Below are positions 35,447-46,484 of a DNA stretch of 64,000 nucleotides, in pieces. Every line of letters begins with the position of its first letter. Positions within the stretch are counted from its first letter, which is position 1. This DNA is from Uranotaenia lowii (taxonomy: Eukaryota > Arthropoda > Insecta > Diptera > Culicidae): the NCBI RefSeq assembly GCF_029784155.1, contig NC_073693.1, forward strand, positions 161,306,031-161,370,030. The letters run 5' to 3'. The notes under the pieces are model-generated. The model had not been told where the DNA came from. It ran no database searches and saw only the letters and a program-made list of their open reading frames with translations. A program made the position numbers and the translations under genes.

Positions 35447-36829
35447 GAACTCAGGGTTTGGGATACTGGAAAATGACTCCAAATCGTCTCAGCCCAATGC
35501 ATGGGTAGCCAACATTTTCAGTCGAGACGGGCCAAATTTTAGAAACGAGATTTGTCTGCGGGCCAATTTTTTTTCCAAATACATTTATTCTTAATCAGAA
35601 TTGCGAAAATGTAATGTAATAAATATTGTAGAATTTCAAAAGAATTGACTCATGGTTTTTGTAATACTTTATTCGAATGCAGGAGTGGGATATCAGAAAG
35701 AATAAACAGAAAAATTGAAAAAATAAAATTGAACAAAATTTATTTCGTTTAAAGTTTTATTTTAAAACCGTTGTTATTTCTATCGATTTAGAAATTTAAT
35801 TGTTTAACTTCAGGAGAAAAATTAATTTGAATATAATGGGAAATGCACTACATTTTTCAAAATTTTCTTAGTCTGATACCCATGTTTATGCTATTGATCT
35901 GAGAAATTGAGGATATTTTAGTTAGATAAATATGAAGGTCCGAGCTAGTGAATGACGATAAAGTTAATTTTTGACTTTTTGCCGCTTCAACCCCGAGAGG
36001 AGTAAGAAATGAATTTTGGGCAACGCATGCGTCTTTGTTTTCGCCCATCAATAATTGTAATTGAATTGAAGTTAAACTAGAAACTTTAGAATAAAACAAT
36101 GGAAAATGATTGAATCTGGCTGACGGAAGTTCCCGGAGTGATTTAACGACAGCTGGTTCGGACTAGAGGAAGAGGTTTCTAGTCGAAAACTTCGAAGACT
36201 TATTTGGTGAAATCAATGTATAAAAGTAATCAATATGAAGCGTTCAGGAGTCCCCACGCATTATTCCTCCCCTTGCTCCCGGTATTTTCCACATGGCTTG
36301 CCTGGCCGAAGTTATCTCTGCAATGCATGTTTTATGTAACAGAGATTACGTTAAAAAGTAAAATGAAGGACGCAAGTTTTTTCGTTTTCCAGAATGTTAG
36401 CGTTTTGACTATGTTGGTAAAACAACAAGAATAAGAAGAGAAAGAAGAAGAAATTATATTGGAATAAATTAACAATTTCAAACGTAACATGACCTTCGAA
36501 AAGAACAACCTTGTACGAATTTTCGCGTTGATCGTTGAAATGTTAAAGACCCATTTTCTTGCCATTTGATACAAAAATTATCCCGTAAAAATCATCCTGT
36601 AAATTTTCGTCTCGTTTCCATGGATAGTAACACTATAATTGTAAAAACATTTAAAAGTTAATATGGACGGCCTCTTTTTCTGACATCTGATTCAAAATTT
36701 GAATTAAGGAATCGATTGTTCGTTTTGTATGACTCCCGTATATGTATTTCCATCTCGGCACTTGCATAATAAAGCAATTATTGAAAAATCATTAAACAGG
36801 TAATTTGCACGACCCATTTTTTGTCGTCT
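35447..36829. other. AT-rich intergenic DNA, no gene seen
   Basis: Short ORFs only. TTAATATGGACGGCCTCTTT at about 36658 resembles TTAATATGGACGACCTTTTT at about 38415 on the far side of the element at 36832, which may be two copies of a dispersed repeat. Confidence 0.4.
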
Positions 36830-36939
36830 TAGGGGAGATAAGGGCACAATGGCCAATGAGCGTTTTCTGCCGTATAATCTAGCAGCGAATCCAACTCAAT
36901 GAAGTCAACTGAATAATAGAGCTACAGCTTGACTTGTTT

Positions 36940-37023
36940 CATCTGTCGATTTGGCATATTGGTAAGGTGTCGGAGAGGTAATCAGTAGACTCGAGTTCGA
37001 TTCCTGGTCAAGATGATTTTTTT
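36940..37023 (+). ncRNA. tRNA-like pol III unit in the left arm
   Basis: TGGCATATTGG (36952-36962) matches the A-box pattern TRGYNNANNNG, and GTTCGATTC (36995-37003) matches the B box GWTCRANNC at a normal spacing of about 32 bases. A run of seven T (37017-37023) follows 13 bases later and could end transcription. The T-stem pairs only partly and I cannot fold a complete cloverleaf, so this is a tRNA-derived promoter unit and not a functional tRNA gene. The 5' boundary is approximate. Confidence 0.5.
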
Positions 37024-37233
37024 AATTTATCATTCATGATCGATGCATTTTGCACTAAACGGTGAGGCGTAGATTTATCAAATAAAGCAATAACAAAATA
37101 ATCTAGATCTGTTTGTAGAATTCAAACAATTAACACATGCTCATACATTATGTTTCTGGTATTTTGTTTGACGGATGATGCTGCTAGCCGTATAATGTAA
37201 CAATAAAACAAAATCAATCATGAATGGTATGTG

Positions 37234-37319
37234 AAAAAAAAATCCCTTTGAACTGGAATCGAACTCGAGTCTACTGATTACCTCTCCGACACCTTACCAA
37301 TAGGCCAAATCGACAGATG
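37234..37319 (-). ncRNA. tRNA-like pol III unit in the right arm
   Basis: On the minus strand the A box TGGCCTATTGG (37297-37307) and B box GTTCGATTC (37256-37264) repeat the left-arm unit, followed by nine T (37234-37242 on the minus strand). Its direction is toward the centre of the element, so the two units converge. Read-through past either T-run would copy the opposite arm and give a 149-bp hairpin RNA. Confidence 0.5.
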
Positions 37320-37785
37320 AAACAAGTCAAGCTGTAGCTCTATTATTCAGTTGACTTCATTGAGTTGAATTCGCTGCTAGATTTTGAGGCAGAAAACGCT
37401 CATCGTGCCCTGATTGATAGTGCTCTGTTCGCCTCAGGTCAACAAATTAAAGAAAAAACGCGTTTTAAAATTGGTCAAAGTGAAAAATCAAAAATTGTAT
37501 GATGGTGAAAATTGAGAAACAATGTGTAAATCATGTTGCAGTGCGTACATTTCAGATCAAGATAATTAAAAGCTTATTTGGTGGTGCTTAAAAATTATAA
37601 TATTTTCGTCACTTGAGAACCTAGCTGGTTATTATCTAATATTTCTGTAAAGATGAAAAGGATATTTCTTTTTTGGTGAAAAATTAATACTATAGGTAGT
37701 ACGAAACAAATCCTCATGAACATTTGATTGAGGAAGGAGTGCTTATTATGCCCTGGGTGCTCGTTATGCCCTTATCTCCCCTACT

Positions 37786-37995
37786 CAAAATTTACAATTA
37801 GGAATCGATTTCCAGTCCTTTAAAACTCTCGTGTGCAAATTTCGTGTCAATCCTAAGCATAATAAGGTCAATATAGGAAAAACCAGTGATGTTTGCAACT
37901 GTGGCGCGATAAACGCAGACCCTGATCACTTCTTGTTTGCTTGTTCGAACTTCAGTGCGAAAAGAAATGCTTCGTGGAGGATTCTTGTGAACTAA
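37786..37995 (+). pseudogene. C-terminal fragment of a non-LTR retrotransposon polyprotein
   Basis: The + strand reads LGIDFQSFKTLVCKFRVNPK and then VCNCGAINADPDHFLFAC up to a TAA at 37993-37995. The CxC...DxxHFLFxC arrangement is the Cys/His motif found at the C-terminus of RNase H-bearing non-LTR elements (I, LOA, R1 and Jockey-type groups). The fragment starts immediately beside the TA duplication of the preceding TIR element. A 3' UTR of about 150 bases ends in AAAGAAAAAAAAAA near 38150. Everything 5' of the last 70 codons is missing. Confidence 0.65.
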
Positions 37996-38150
37996 GGTGT
38001 TGTTCCTGATACACAAATTTTTTTTAAAGAAACGAGATATTGAAATTTATAAAACAGTAGCTAAATTTTTCATAGAATGTTAAATAGATCTGTAATTTTC
38101 TCTGCTTTCAATACCCACTTGGCCAGCTATGTAACAGAGGTTAAAGAAAA

Positions 38151-40334
38151 AAAAAACACTGAAAAGTTCCTCTTACACAAAATTTGTAACTTGCCCTAAA
38201 AATTCCTGTGAAAATTTTCATTTTTATCGAAAACTAAATACCGATAACATCGCAATAACAGCGAAAAGGTTATATGGGTGATCCATTTTTACGACCCTTT
38301 ATTAAAAAATTTATACCTGTTATCGATTGTTCATCTCTTGAAACTCGCGTGAGTCAATTTTTCATTCGAATCCAATCCTAAATAATGTCAACATCCCAAA
38401 AACACGGAACAGTTAATATGGACGACCTTTTTGGCCGACTCCTGACAAGAAATGTAATACTTAAGATCGCGTGTCTATCTTTACAAACACCCATGATCAA
38501 GTTTTCTTCTTATTCCGATGTGTAACATTGTCAATTTCGCTAAATCGATATTAGTGTTGTATGGACAACCCCCTTGAAAAGAGGAGATCCGAAAATCTAA
38601 AAACATTTATCATCATTCCTGGTCCTAATGAGCACCCATGCCCAATTTTAGCTCCCTAGATCTCGAGACGACTGAGCTTATCGTGGACAACCAAACAAAC
38701 CCACCATGAAATTATTTTTTCAGAATACTAACTTAACGCATAACAACCCATTTTAATTCTCATCATCAAAATTTAAAGGGACAAAAAGAAGTAATCATAT
38801 AAAAAAAATTAATTCATCAAAATTTAAAAGAAAAATAAGCCAAAACATAATGAATAGCAAAAACTATCGAATTAAGTATCGAGTATGACTTATCTTTAGT
38901 ATCCACGTATGATAGGTTTCTGGAAAATGTAGATGGAGTTCACTCTCGGGTCTGCTTAGTTCCCTAATTTTCCCAAGAATTTTTGTTTTCAGAGGATTCT
39001 TGACCCGCCTCAAAAACGTTCCATAGAGTCGAAATTTGACCACTTTTAAGGCATTTTTAGGCGTTCACGAATATTGTTGGAAGGAGTTTACCCGTTGCAG
39101 GCACAATTTATTCACATCATGTTATAGGATGGTCAAAAAATAATTTTGAAATTTCGTTGAGTTTAGAAACGTCATGATTTAGCATCTAGAGAATATTCAA
39201 TGACTTCAGTTCAGTTCTAGGTAATGGACTGCATCAATTCTGAAACACTTGGAATGTTGAGGCGTGCCGATTACTTAGAAAGGCTCAGCATGTCGGGATA
39301 AGTCTCGACATAATGGCAGTATGATTTCGCTACAGAAGAATTTTCAAGATTAAGTTTGAAGACAAAACGTTTGGTCAAACGCAGCAAGAAATTGCAATAC
39401 AGTTATTCGAAAAAGGTATTTTCCTTCCCTCGAAACATTGAGGAATAATCAGAGGCAAGGGAATAAGATTCCGTGCGAAAAGATGGCGAAAGACAATGAG
39501 AGCATAATTTTACCCCTACAATGTGAACAACGCCAGCAATGAACGGTAACCGATTGCACATGGTTCTTCATAGTACGTTAAGCTGTGAATATGTCTGTCA
39601 GTTAAAGTACTGTTGCATCATCCTGTAGGATGATAATCCAAAGAAAAAAAAGGTAATTAAAAATGGTAATGGCTTATTATCCCAAATTATGTTGATCAAA
39701 TCAAGTAAAAAAAAAGAACGACCACACGATGCTCCGAAAGGACACTGCAAGCCAAAAGGAATGATTTTTATTTGCTACTTCTAAGAAATGCAGGAACAGA
39801 ATCTCTCGACTAAGAATTCAGAATAAAAAAAAAACATTAGTCAATGAAAGTTATATCAAAGTTCTCAGACCATTTGAATAAAAGGATTTGATAATCTAGT
39901 GAATGAAACCACTTATTTTTAAACCATATCACTTGATGTTGTACCTGATGAAATCATTAATTTCAGTTCAGGAACGTGAAAAGATTTTTTTCACGAGACG
40001 AACGATGTACAGAATCGTTGAATGTTTTCATGCATCAAGCACAACAGTTTCTGGAAATAACCACCAATAGATCAAATAGCTCAATATTGACCAGGTAAAA
40101 ATAAAATATGTAGGTAGGTTTGGACCGGTCAAAGCATAAACCTTCTTTACTTCAGAATTTGGGAGCCTTCATCGTAAAGATGAACAAACAAATTATAATA
40201 ATCTCCACCAATCTAGCTGACCTGAATGGCCTACAAAAGTAAAGGCTAAATATGATTATGATTTATCAATCCAGCCAAGACAGTTAAGGTTTAATTTTCA
40301 AATTTTAAATTAGAAATTTTGCATTGTCACTTAC
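38151..40334. other. AT-rich DNA; would be Roc2 intron 1 if that gene is intact
   Basis: No coding sequence is recognised on either strand. I looked on the minus strand for the rest of the Roc2 RING domain (the CNHSFHNCC and CPLCQQ regions) and did not find it, so the next exon is either further away or lost. Confidence 0.4.
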
Positions 40335-40482
40335 CCATGACTTGTACCCGACAAATCGCACAGGTATCGCATTCGACGTCCCAGCTCCACATAGCAACTG
40401 CATTCCACTTTTTCAGGGTGAACATTTTATCCGGCTTTGCATCGTCGAATTTGTCACACGAGTTTTCGTTTTCCTCTGCCAT
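40335..40482 (-). CDS. Roc2: First coding exon of Roc2/RNF7 (Rbx2), RING subunit of cullin E3 ligases
   Basis: From ATG at 40482 the minus strand encodes 49 residues: an acidic leader [19 protein letters not shown], then [15 protein letters not shown] and [15 protein letters not shown]. The second part is nearly invariant in animal RNF7/Roc2 and distinguishes it from Roc1. [11 protein letters not shown] is the strand that inserts into the cullin C-terminal domain, and CAIC holds the first zinc ligands of the RING-H2 finger. The exon ends with one base of the next codon at a perfect donor, G|GTAAGT (40334 onward). The protein recruits ubiquitin- or NEDD8-charged E2, mainly to Cul5. The remaining RING exon(s) were not found within the adjacent 2 kb, so the window holds only part of the gene. 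It could also be a stranded exon copy. Confidence 0.8.
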
Positions 40483-42114
40483 TTTCGAAAGTTTAAATAT
40501 GAAAACACAAGCGATTCACTGTTAAAATCACGATAGAACACGAACTTTTTTTTAAATCATCTGTTCGAGGTAAACAAACCTTGCTGTCAAATCTGACAGC
40601 ATGTCACTTTTTAAAAGGGCGCATACTAGAAACAGCAATCTACACGCTAAATAATAAGTAAGAAGTAATGATTGTTTTTATTTATTTTAAAGGGATTTTA
40701 ACTCCACAGGAGGCATTCGTCCCTAAAGTAAGAAGTAATAATTATTCCTGGTATATTCAAGATTTTCGTAGTGGATTAATTTAACACGTTCGTCGCCACG
40801 GCACCCATATTCGGGTGATGAGTGTATTTCCTGGGAGGCCCCGTCACACCAAAAAGCATGTGACGCTCTCTCACTCAAGTTAGCCGCTCAGTTTAGCGAC
40901 ACGTTACAGATAGTGCTCACGCAACATCGTACTACCCCAGATGGCAGCAGCGCAGCTTCGAAAGAGCGGATTGAGCCAAATTATATACTGTTCGATCACC
41001 CTTAGAAAATCCTACACAAAAGTACACGCTCATTTTTTTCTAACCATTTTTTACTTTTTTTCAACCATTTTATGATATTTCTTGAAGAACTTCGAAAATT
41101 GTTGTTTTTCAACCATGAAAAATTGCTGAATTTTAACCATTTCTTGAGTTCCAAACGAAATCGCAGAAAATGGTTAAATTCAAAGGGGAAAAAGTTTTGC
41201 GGTTATTGTTTTCCATAGAATCGAAAGTGTTAGCATTTTTGGCAGCGCATTAAATATTCGGTTTTGATTATATTTTACTGTTTCTAAGTCTGCCCGGTTA
41301 TGCCGAACAAGATCACAATCAAAGAACTGGAAGATCCGAGAAGTCATCAGATCCGGCGGAACAAATGTGAAAACCGGTAATGAGAAAATAAATTCCGATA
41401 ACATAACCTTGAATATCCGTTTCTAAACCTGTAGGTGGTATAGCCCTCGTCCAGCAGTGGAAAATGTTGTTCCGCAATCGCAATGGAGCAGTAAGTGGCA
41501 AAAAAAAGAGCCGCTCCTCTATAGTTCTAATCACAATGATGTGCTATGAAATTGGGTTCCAGAAAAGGTAGGCAGGCAATTCTTCAGTAAATCTTTTTTG
41601 TCTAATATTAAAATACCTTTCCTTATTCCAGATAACACCCGTTTATATATGAGCAACACATTAAGGAACGGCAGCTCCAAATGAATGGATCCTATTCGTG
41701 AACAGCCGGAGCTGTTCCGGAAAATTTTCAGTTAGGGGGAATTTCGATTGAGATTCGATTTTTTTCCGACGACCGGCTAGATGGTCACACACAAGAAAGT
41801 CATTCTAAACTGCCGGAACAAAACAAATTGGAATATTTACATTTTCGTCGACACTAATAGAAGTTTCATAGTGAGCCGGATACAAAAAGCCCTAATTCGC
41901 CCGGAGTTGGGATTTTTGTCCTTCAACATGTTATGAATCAATTATGTATTTATTTTATCTTATCAAACTAATAAATTTGATGACATTGATTGAATGAGAT
42001 TTTGCAATACAATCTGAAATTTAATGAAATACCTCTGTTTTCTTCCTAAAAAACTGAACCTAGTTCCATTTTTCTAAAAACGGTTAATTTTCAACCATGA
42101 TTCAGCTTCTAGAA
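40483..42114. other. Roc2 upstream DNA; no firm gene
   Basis: This includes the presumed Roc2 promoter just above 40482. Several AACCATTTTT words occur near 41.05-41.15 kb. A possible short two-exon + frame starts at 41300 (MPNKITIKELEDPRSH), with a 58-base GT-AG intron at 41377-41434, but I recognise no family and do not call it as a gene. Confidence 0.3.
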
Positions 42115-42134
42115 AACGTTTAAAAAATAACCAT
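42115..42134. mobile_element. Left part of a small palindromic element split by the LTR retrotransposon
   Basis: GTTTAAAAAATAACCAT at 42118-42134 is continued after the LTR element by ACCATAATGCAAG (49564). Its inverted partner, CCATTATGGTTATTTTTTAAAC, lies at 49645-49666. Removing the LTR element and one ACCAT restores a short inverted-repeat element. Confidence 0.6.
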
Positions 42135-42280
42135 TGTGAGACTCAACTTAATGTGGCGCAACACGTCTACTCGTGGTGGCGGTCCCGAATACTCTGTTCG
42201 CATATGACGAGGCGAGACGAGAGCTTTCGCTACAGTTCATGCATGGTGGGAAATAGGTAAGAAGGGGCAAGGCTATCACA
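42135..42280 (-). repeat. 3' LTR of the 42-kb retrotransposon
   Basis: It begins TGTGAGACTCAAC and ends GGCTATCACA on the + strand, so the TG...CA termini are intact. It is identical to 49418-49563 except G versus A in TAA(G/A)AAGGGG. On the minus strand it is preceded directly by the polypurine tract AAAGGGGGA (42281-42289). Confidence 0.95.
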
Positions 42281-42289
42281 TCCCCCTTT
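42281..42289 (-). promoter_or_regulatory. Polypurine tract
   Basis: The minus strand reads AAAGGGGGA immediately before the 3' LTR, the expected primer site for plus-strand DNA synthesis. Confidence 0.8.
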
Positions 42290-42376
42290 ATTTCAAAGGA
42301 AAAACAATATAAATTATAACAAAAACCAGATTCATTTATTTTGCCATGGAGTAAGTTATCGCTTCATGAACTTCAA

Positions 42377-43560
42377 CTACGGACTATAACAGTAACGTGG
42401 TTTCGATACGCGAGAGGAACGTCTAAGAACTGGCGGAGACTTTTGAAAAATATCCTGATCTGTTTCCGGCTCGTCCGGTGTTGGTGTCGGCAATCTCTGC
42501 TGATCATCACTACAATCCATCGATGAAAGGCCTGGTGTAGGGTTTGCTACGGGGAGTTCACAGTCTACAGTTTGATGATCAGGTGATGGCGACTCATTGA
42601 TTCGTTTCAAATGGGATGTGTTGCGGTCGTAGGTTCTTCCGGTTTCGTTAGATTTTACCGTTACATTTGACCCTTGTCTTTTTGTAATGGTAAACCTCTC
42701 TTTAAGAAAGTTCGTGGCTAGTTTATCTTTCGGGCAACGGTTTTTCATTAAAACTGTGTCTCCTGGTGCTAACACGCTTACTCGTGCTCTGCGCTTAGCA
42801 TCTTCCCGTTGTTTTCCAAGACATTTCATCTCCTGATCCTTGTCTCGGAAGTCTGCACTTGGAGGAATAGTATCGAGGTCATCAAGCTGTGGTAGTTTTG
42901 ATCTCAATTTCCTGTTCTGTAGGAGTTCGCTGGGAGCTTTTCCAGTGATTGTGTGTGGCGTATTGTTATATAGATCTAAATAATTATTGAGTTCAGCTTT
43001 CCAATCGTTATAAAGAGCATTTGCAATCTTCATTCGTTTAAGCAAAGACCGATTCTGGCGCTCAACTTCTCCGTTGGCTTGTGGCCAATACGGTGAAGTG
43101 TGATTCAGATGTACACCTTGAGAGTCACAAAACTCCTCAAATTCACTCGATACGAACTGTTTAGCATTGTCCAGGGTGATTGTTCGTGGAGGACCCCAAA
43201 CCCGAAATATACGCTTTAATCTTTTAATAGTTTCTTGAGCTGTTATTTTACTCATTATTTCCAGTTCAAGGTAACGACTAAAGTAGTCGATAATGACTAA
43301 GACATATTCACCCGTTGGCATGGGTCCCAAAAAATCCATGGCCACATCTATCCATGGCCTATCTGGAAGCGGACGACGGATCATAGGTTCCGGTGGATCC
43401 GGTATTTGAACGAGTCTACAACCTTCACATTTTTCACACATCTCAACAGCAGATTTATCTAAACCTGGCCACCAGCATCGTTCACGCAGTCGGCGTTTCA
43501 TCAATGTTTGACCAGGATGCCCTTCGTGAGCTAAATCAAGCATCCGTTGTCTCAAAGAAC
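42377..43560 (-). pseudogene. Integrase part of pol, 5' end cut by a transposon insertion
   Basis: From SSLRQRMLDLAHEGHPGQ the frame encodes an HHCC zinc-binding segment (HEGHPGQ...CEKCEGCRLV) and a catalytic core. The core contains the first Asp in WIDVAMDFLGPMP, the second in TLDNAKQF and the Glu in NGEVERQN, so all three integrase acidic residues are present. A C-terminal chromo/SH3-like tail with VLMKNRCPKDKL follows, to the stop at 42377. The upstream join to IIP is interrupted by the 2770-bp element at 43563-46332. Residues upstream of SSLRQ in the open frame come from that insert. Confidence 0.9.
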
Positions 43561-43562
43561 TA

Positions 43563-46332
43563 CCCGAATATAAAAATACTGTTACCAAACAGTTACTATA
43601 ATAGTTATACAACTATTCGGAACAGCGTAAAAAAACTTTTAGAAAACGATAACTGACATCGTAAAAAACATTCCACTAATTGTGAATTCCAAAACGACGG
43701 TCCGTTGAATATGGCGTTAAGTTATGTTACTGTTAAAAACTATTAAAACACTTATATTGAAGAACTGTTCAGCAAACAGTAGAGACAACGTTCAAATACG
43801 CTCATGAAAAAGGTATTTTTGGCATCGAACTGTTTTTGTTACAGTTATTCTTAAAATTTCCTCGTAACTGAACATTTACAGTAATAGTCGCAAAACGATT
43901 CGATATGACGTTCTTCCAACGTTATGCGTATACTGTATTCTGAATCGTATATGGGAATGATGCACGCACACACACAAACTTTTTTTCTTTAAGTGAAAAA
44001 CAAACTCATTTTTTTAATTTTTATTAATGTTCATTTTATTCACCTGTATCATTTGTATATTTGTTTGAGCTCCTTCACTATGTCTAATTACAAAAACACG
44101 GGCCGTGCGTTGGCGTAGCTGCTGGTCACTGCTGGAACCGAAAGTCGTACGGAACATTGCTCCTCCCAACGTGACGACATCCCGCATAATTAAAAACAGT
44201 TGGGGATATAGTACTAACTATTAACTTAATATATTGGTAGCAGTACCAGTATGAAATATCTTCCAAGTATCATTTCATTATACATGTTCAAAATTTTATT
44301 ACCTCAATAAATTATGACAGGATCGTATCAGTGACAGTGACAATATGATATATGATTTAGTAAGTATAGTATAATAAGAGAATAAAAATTTGCAACCTTT
44401 GAATATTGTCTCTGGACCTTATCCAGGACTCTAACAGTGTACGACAAAGTTTCCTTATATTTTCTTAGCATTAGACATTAAATTAAAAAAAAACAACATT
44501 GACAACATTGTATGAGTTAGACAAGTCGTTATCATTTCACCTCTTGCGGATAATAACTAATATTGTTATTTTAAGATGTAGTTGTGAGCTTATGCATTTT
44601 TTCGCTCTTGGGTTCAGCATCTGCTAATTTTCACTTCACTTCGTTAAAATTTGTGTCGGCAACCCCACGCCAGGTTCGGAACTGAAAACTGTGTTCAAAA
44701 TGGCTCCGAAAAAAAAGAATCACGCTGAGAAAAACACACAGAACGCGAAAAGTAAGTAAAACTATATTATATTATCGATAAAAACTAGTGAGATTAAATA
44801 AAACTAATGAAATTACAGAAACAAAGATCTCTGCTGAGCGGAGAGCGGAAAAAAAATCTACTGAAAGGCTGAACAATGCAGATCTGCACAAATAGGTAAG
44901 ATTGTATAATCCATGTATAATATCAGAAATAAAAAATAAAAATCTCAACATTTAAATTTTTTAATTTTATTTTATTTTTTGTGGGAAAGAATTGGAACTA
45001 TATTGGTTATGGTACAGGGAAGCTCTTTTTAAAAATATTTTACAATATGCGGAACGTATGATTGAGCGTTATTTTTACTACAAACTACTATAAGCAAACT
45101 ATATCCATTGAAGTTGATGAAATCTATGATTTTGTATTCCAACGTAGCTAGAACATTCAGGTAGATTGTTTTGCTCGCCAAAAGTGGATGATATTTTAAC
45201 CGTATCCAATAATGTAGCATGAAATATTTGTTCGAAAAAATCGCTCTTTTTGAATGGTAAACATGCTTAACAGCCCTTTCCCCATATGGTACTTTAACAG
45301 ATAATCATAATACAGATTGTTAATATGGTCTGTGTTATTGTACATATACTGTTCACTTTACAATAAACGATAACGTTTAGAGACAATATAGAATATTCTC
45401 TATATATTGTAATTGATTATGCGGGATTGCAGCTCCAGTTCCCGTCGCTGAAATAAAAAAAACACTTCTTCATACCTTTGCATCGATATATACATAATGA
45501 TAATAAAACTTACCTGTTGCGAAAATTGATGGTGTCCTTATTCCTGTTTATCCAACCGTCTGTCCGTCGGTTGGACCCTATCCGGAGGGAAATTTTGTCG
45601 CTGCTAGAGGAAGGAGCTGAACATTTTGAACGAGTAAAACAAAGAGTTGTTGTTTTTTTAGTGTTCTTCTTCCAGTTGTCAGCCAGTGATGCCGACTAGA
45701 CCGACTTTAAAAAATTGTGCCAATATGAAATTAAAATGTGAGAATATAAAAGATTTAAAACTTTGATGTTTCAGTGTCGCCTGTAAGCATGTATGCTAGC
45801 CTACACACCAAATTTGTAATTGCTTGTTGTTTTTTTAACATGCAATGAGCTAAAATCAAAATTAAGTCCATGGATTCGTATAGAAAAATTCATAATTATC
45901 TTTCATTACCTTACTTGAAGCGTTAACATTTGTTAAAAGCATTTTGTAAATCAAAGAGATAACCTCGTTTAGTATGATGATAGTTAAAAAAATTAAAACT
46001 TTTTGTAAATGTGTACTAATTTTGTACAAAACCATCTGGCATCCCTGACCGGGCGTTTCGTTCATTTTGACGTAAATGACAGAAGAGATGAACGGTATGT
46101 GTAACGGTTCAAGTTCGGTTTTTATGATTAAAGAAAAGTTGAAGGAAATCGTTAAATCATTCTACCACCTTTCCAGATATCATCACGTTTTCACATAATC
46201 GTACATATTTCGTTCTTATCGTTGGAGAAGTAAAGTTTAAAAGAACAGCTACGTTTACAGATACAATCACATTTACTGAAGCCGTTGATGTATTGTTTAA
46301 ACTGTTTGAGATATGGTTTTTTAGTATGCGGG
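43563..46332. mobile_element. TA-flanked TIR DNA element inserted in the integrase gene
   Basis: The ends are CCCGAATATAAAAATAC (left) and, in reverse, CCCGCATACTAAAAAACC (right), with further partial matches over about 40 bases including AAACAGTT. TA flanks both sides (43561-43562 and 46333-46334). Removing the insert and one TA restores the integrase reading IIPSSLRQRML, which proves the boundaries. The interior contains no recognisable transposase, but carries a possible short spliced ORF at 44700-44895. The superfamily is unassigned beyond the TA target preference. Confidence 0.85.
44700..44895 (+). CDS. Possible two-exon basic microprotein inside the TA-flanked element
   Basis: Exon 1 (44700-44751) and exon 2 (44819-44895) flank a 67-base intron with GTAAGT donor and ATTACAG acceptor. 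Joined, they read MAPKKKNHAEKNTQNAK and then KTKISAERRAEKKSTERLNN, 42 residues in all, very lysine- and glutamate-rich with a nuclear-localisation-like start. The stop TAG is followed directly by another GTAAG, so the second exon may once have continued. I recognise no family. It could be the remnant of a transposase or DNA-binding N-terminus. Confidence 0.35.
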
Positions 46333-46334
46333 TA

Positions 46335-46484
46335 GGTATAATGAGTTTCGAACCCCTCATCACCAAACCATTTGCCACTGAAAACTCTGATTTAAAAGGG
46401 ATATAAGCTTTCAGATCGTTCTGAACAGAATGACCTACGAAGTGAAAACATCACGAATTAAGTTTATTATTATTAGTATCAATT
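46335..46484 (-). pseudogene. Pol linker between RNase H end and integrase, frameshifted
   Basis: On the minus strand the frame DLKAYIPFKSEFSVANGLVM followed by RGSKLIIP is the region that normally precedes the integrase zinc finger in this family. It is out of frame with the gag-protease ORF, separated by about 100 bases of non-homologous sequence containing several stops. Confidence 0.7.

Larger units (their letters stand above)
36832..37781. mobile_element. TA-flanked TIR element with 149-bp internal inverted repeat carrying tRNA-like units
   Basis: The ends are GGGGAGATAAGGGCA (left) and its reverse complement (right, ending 37781), flanked on both sides by TA, as in Tc1/mariner-type non-autonomous elements. 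Inside, 36856-37004 and 37255-37403 are inverted copies of equal length with 144 of 149 bases matching. The 250-base loop is AT-rich. Each arm carries a pol III-type A box, B box and T-run terminator, described below. No transposase ORF is present. Confidence 0.8.

Noticed and set aside
36940..37023. A genuine tRNA gene
   Set aside because: A and B boxes fit, but the T-stem is only partly paired and no acceptor stem or anticodon arm could be drawn.
43393..43656. + ORF over the integrase zinc finger
   Set aside because: Antisense shadow crossing the junction of two mobile elements.
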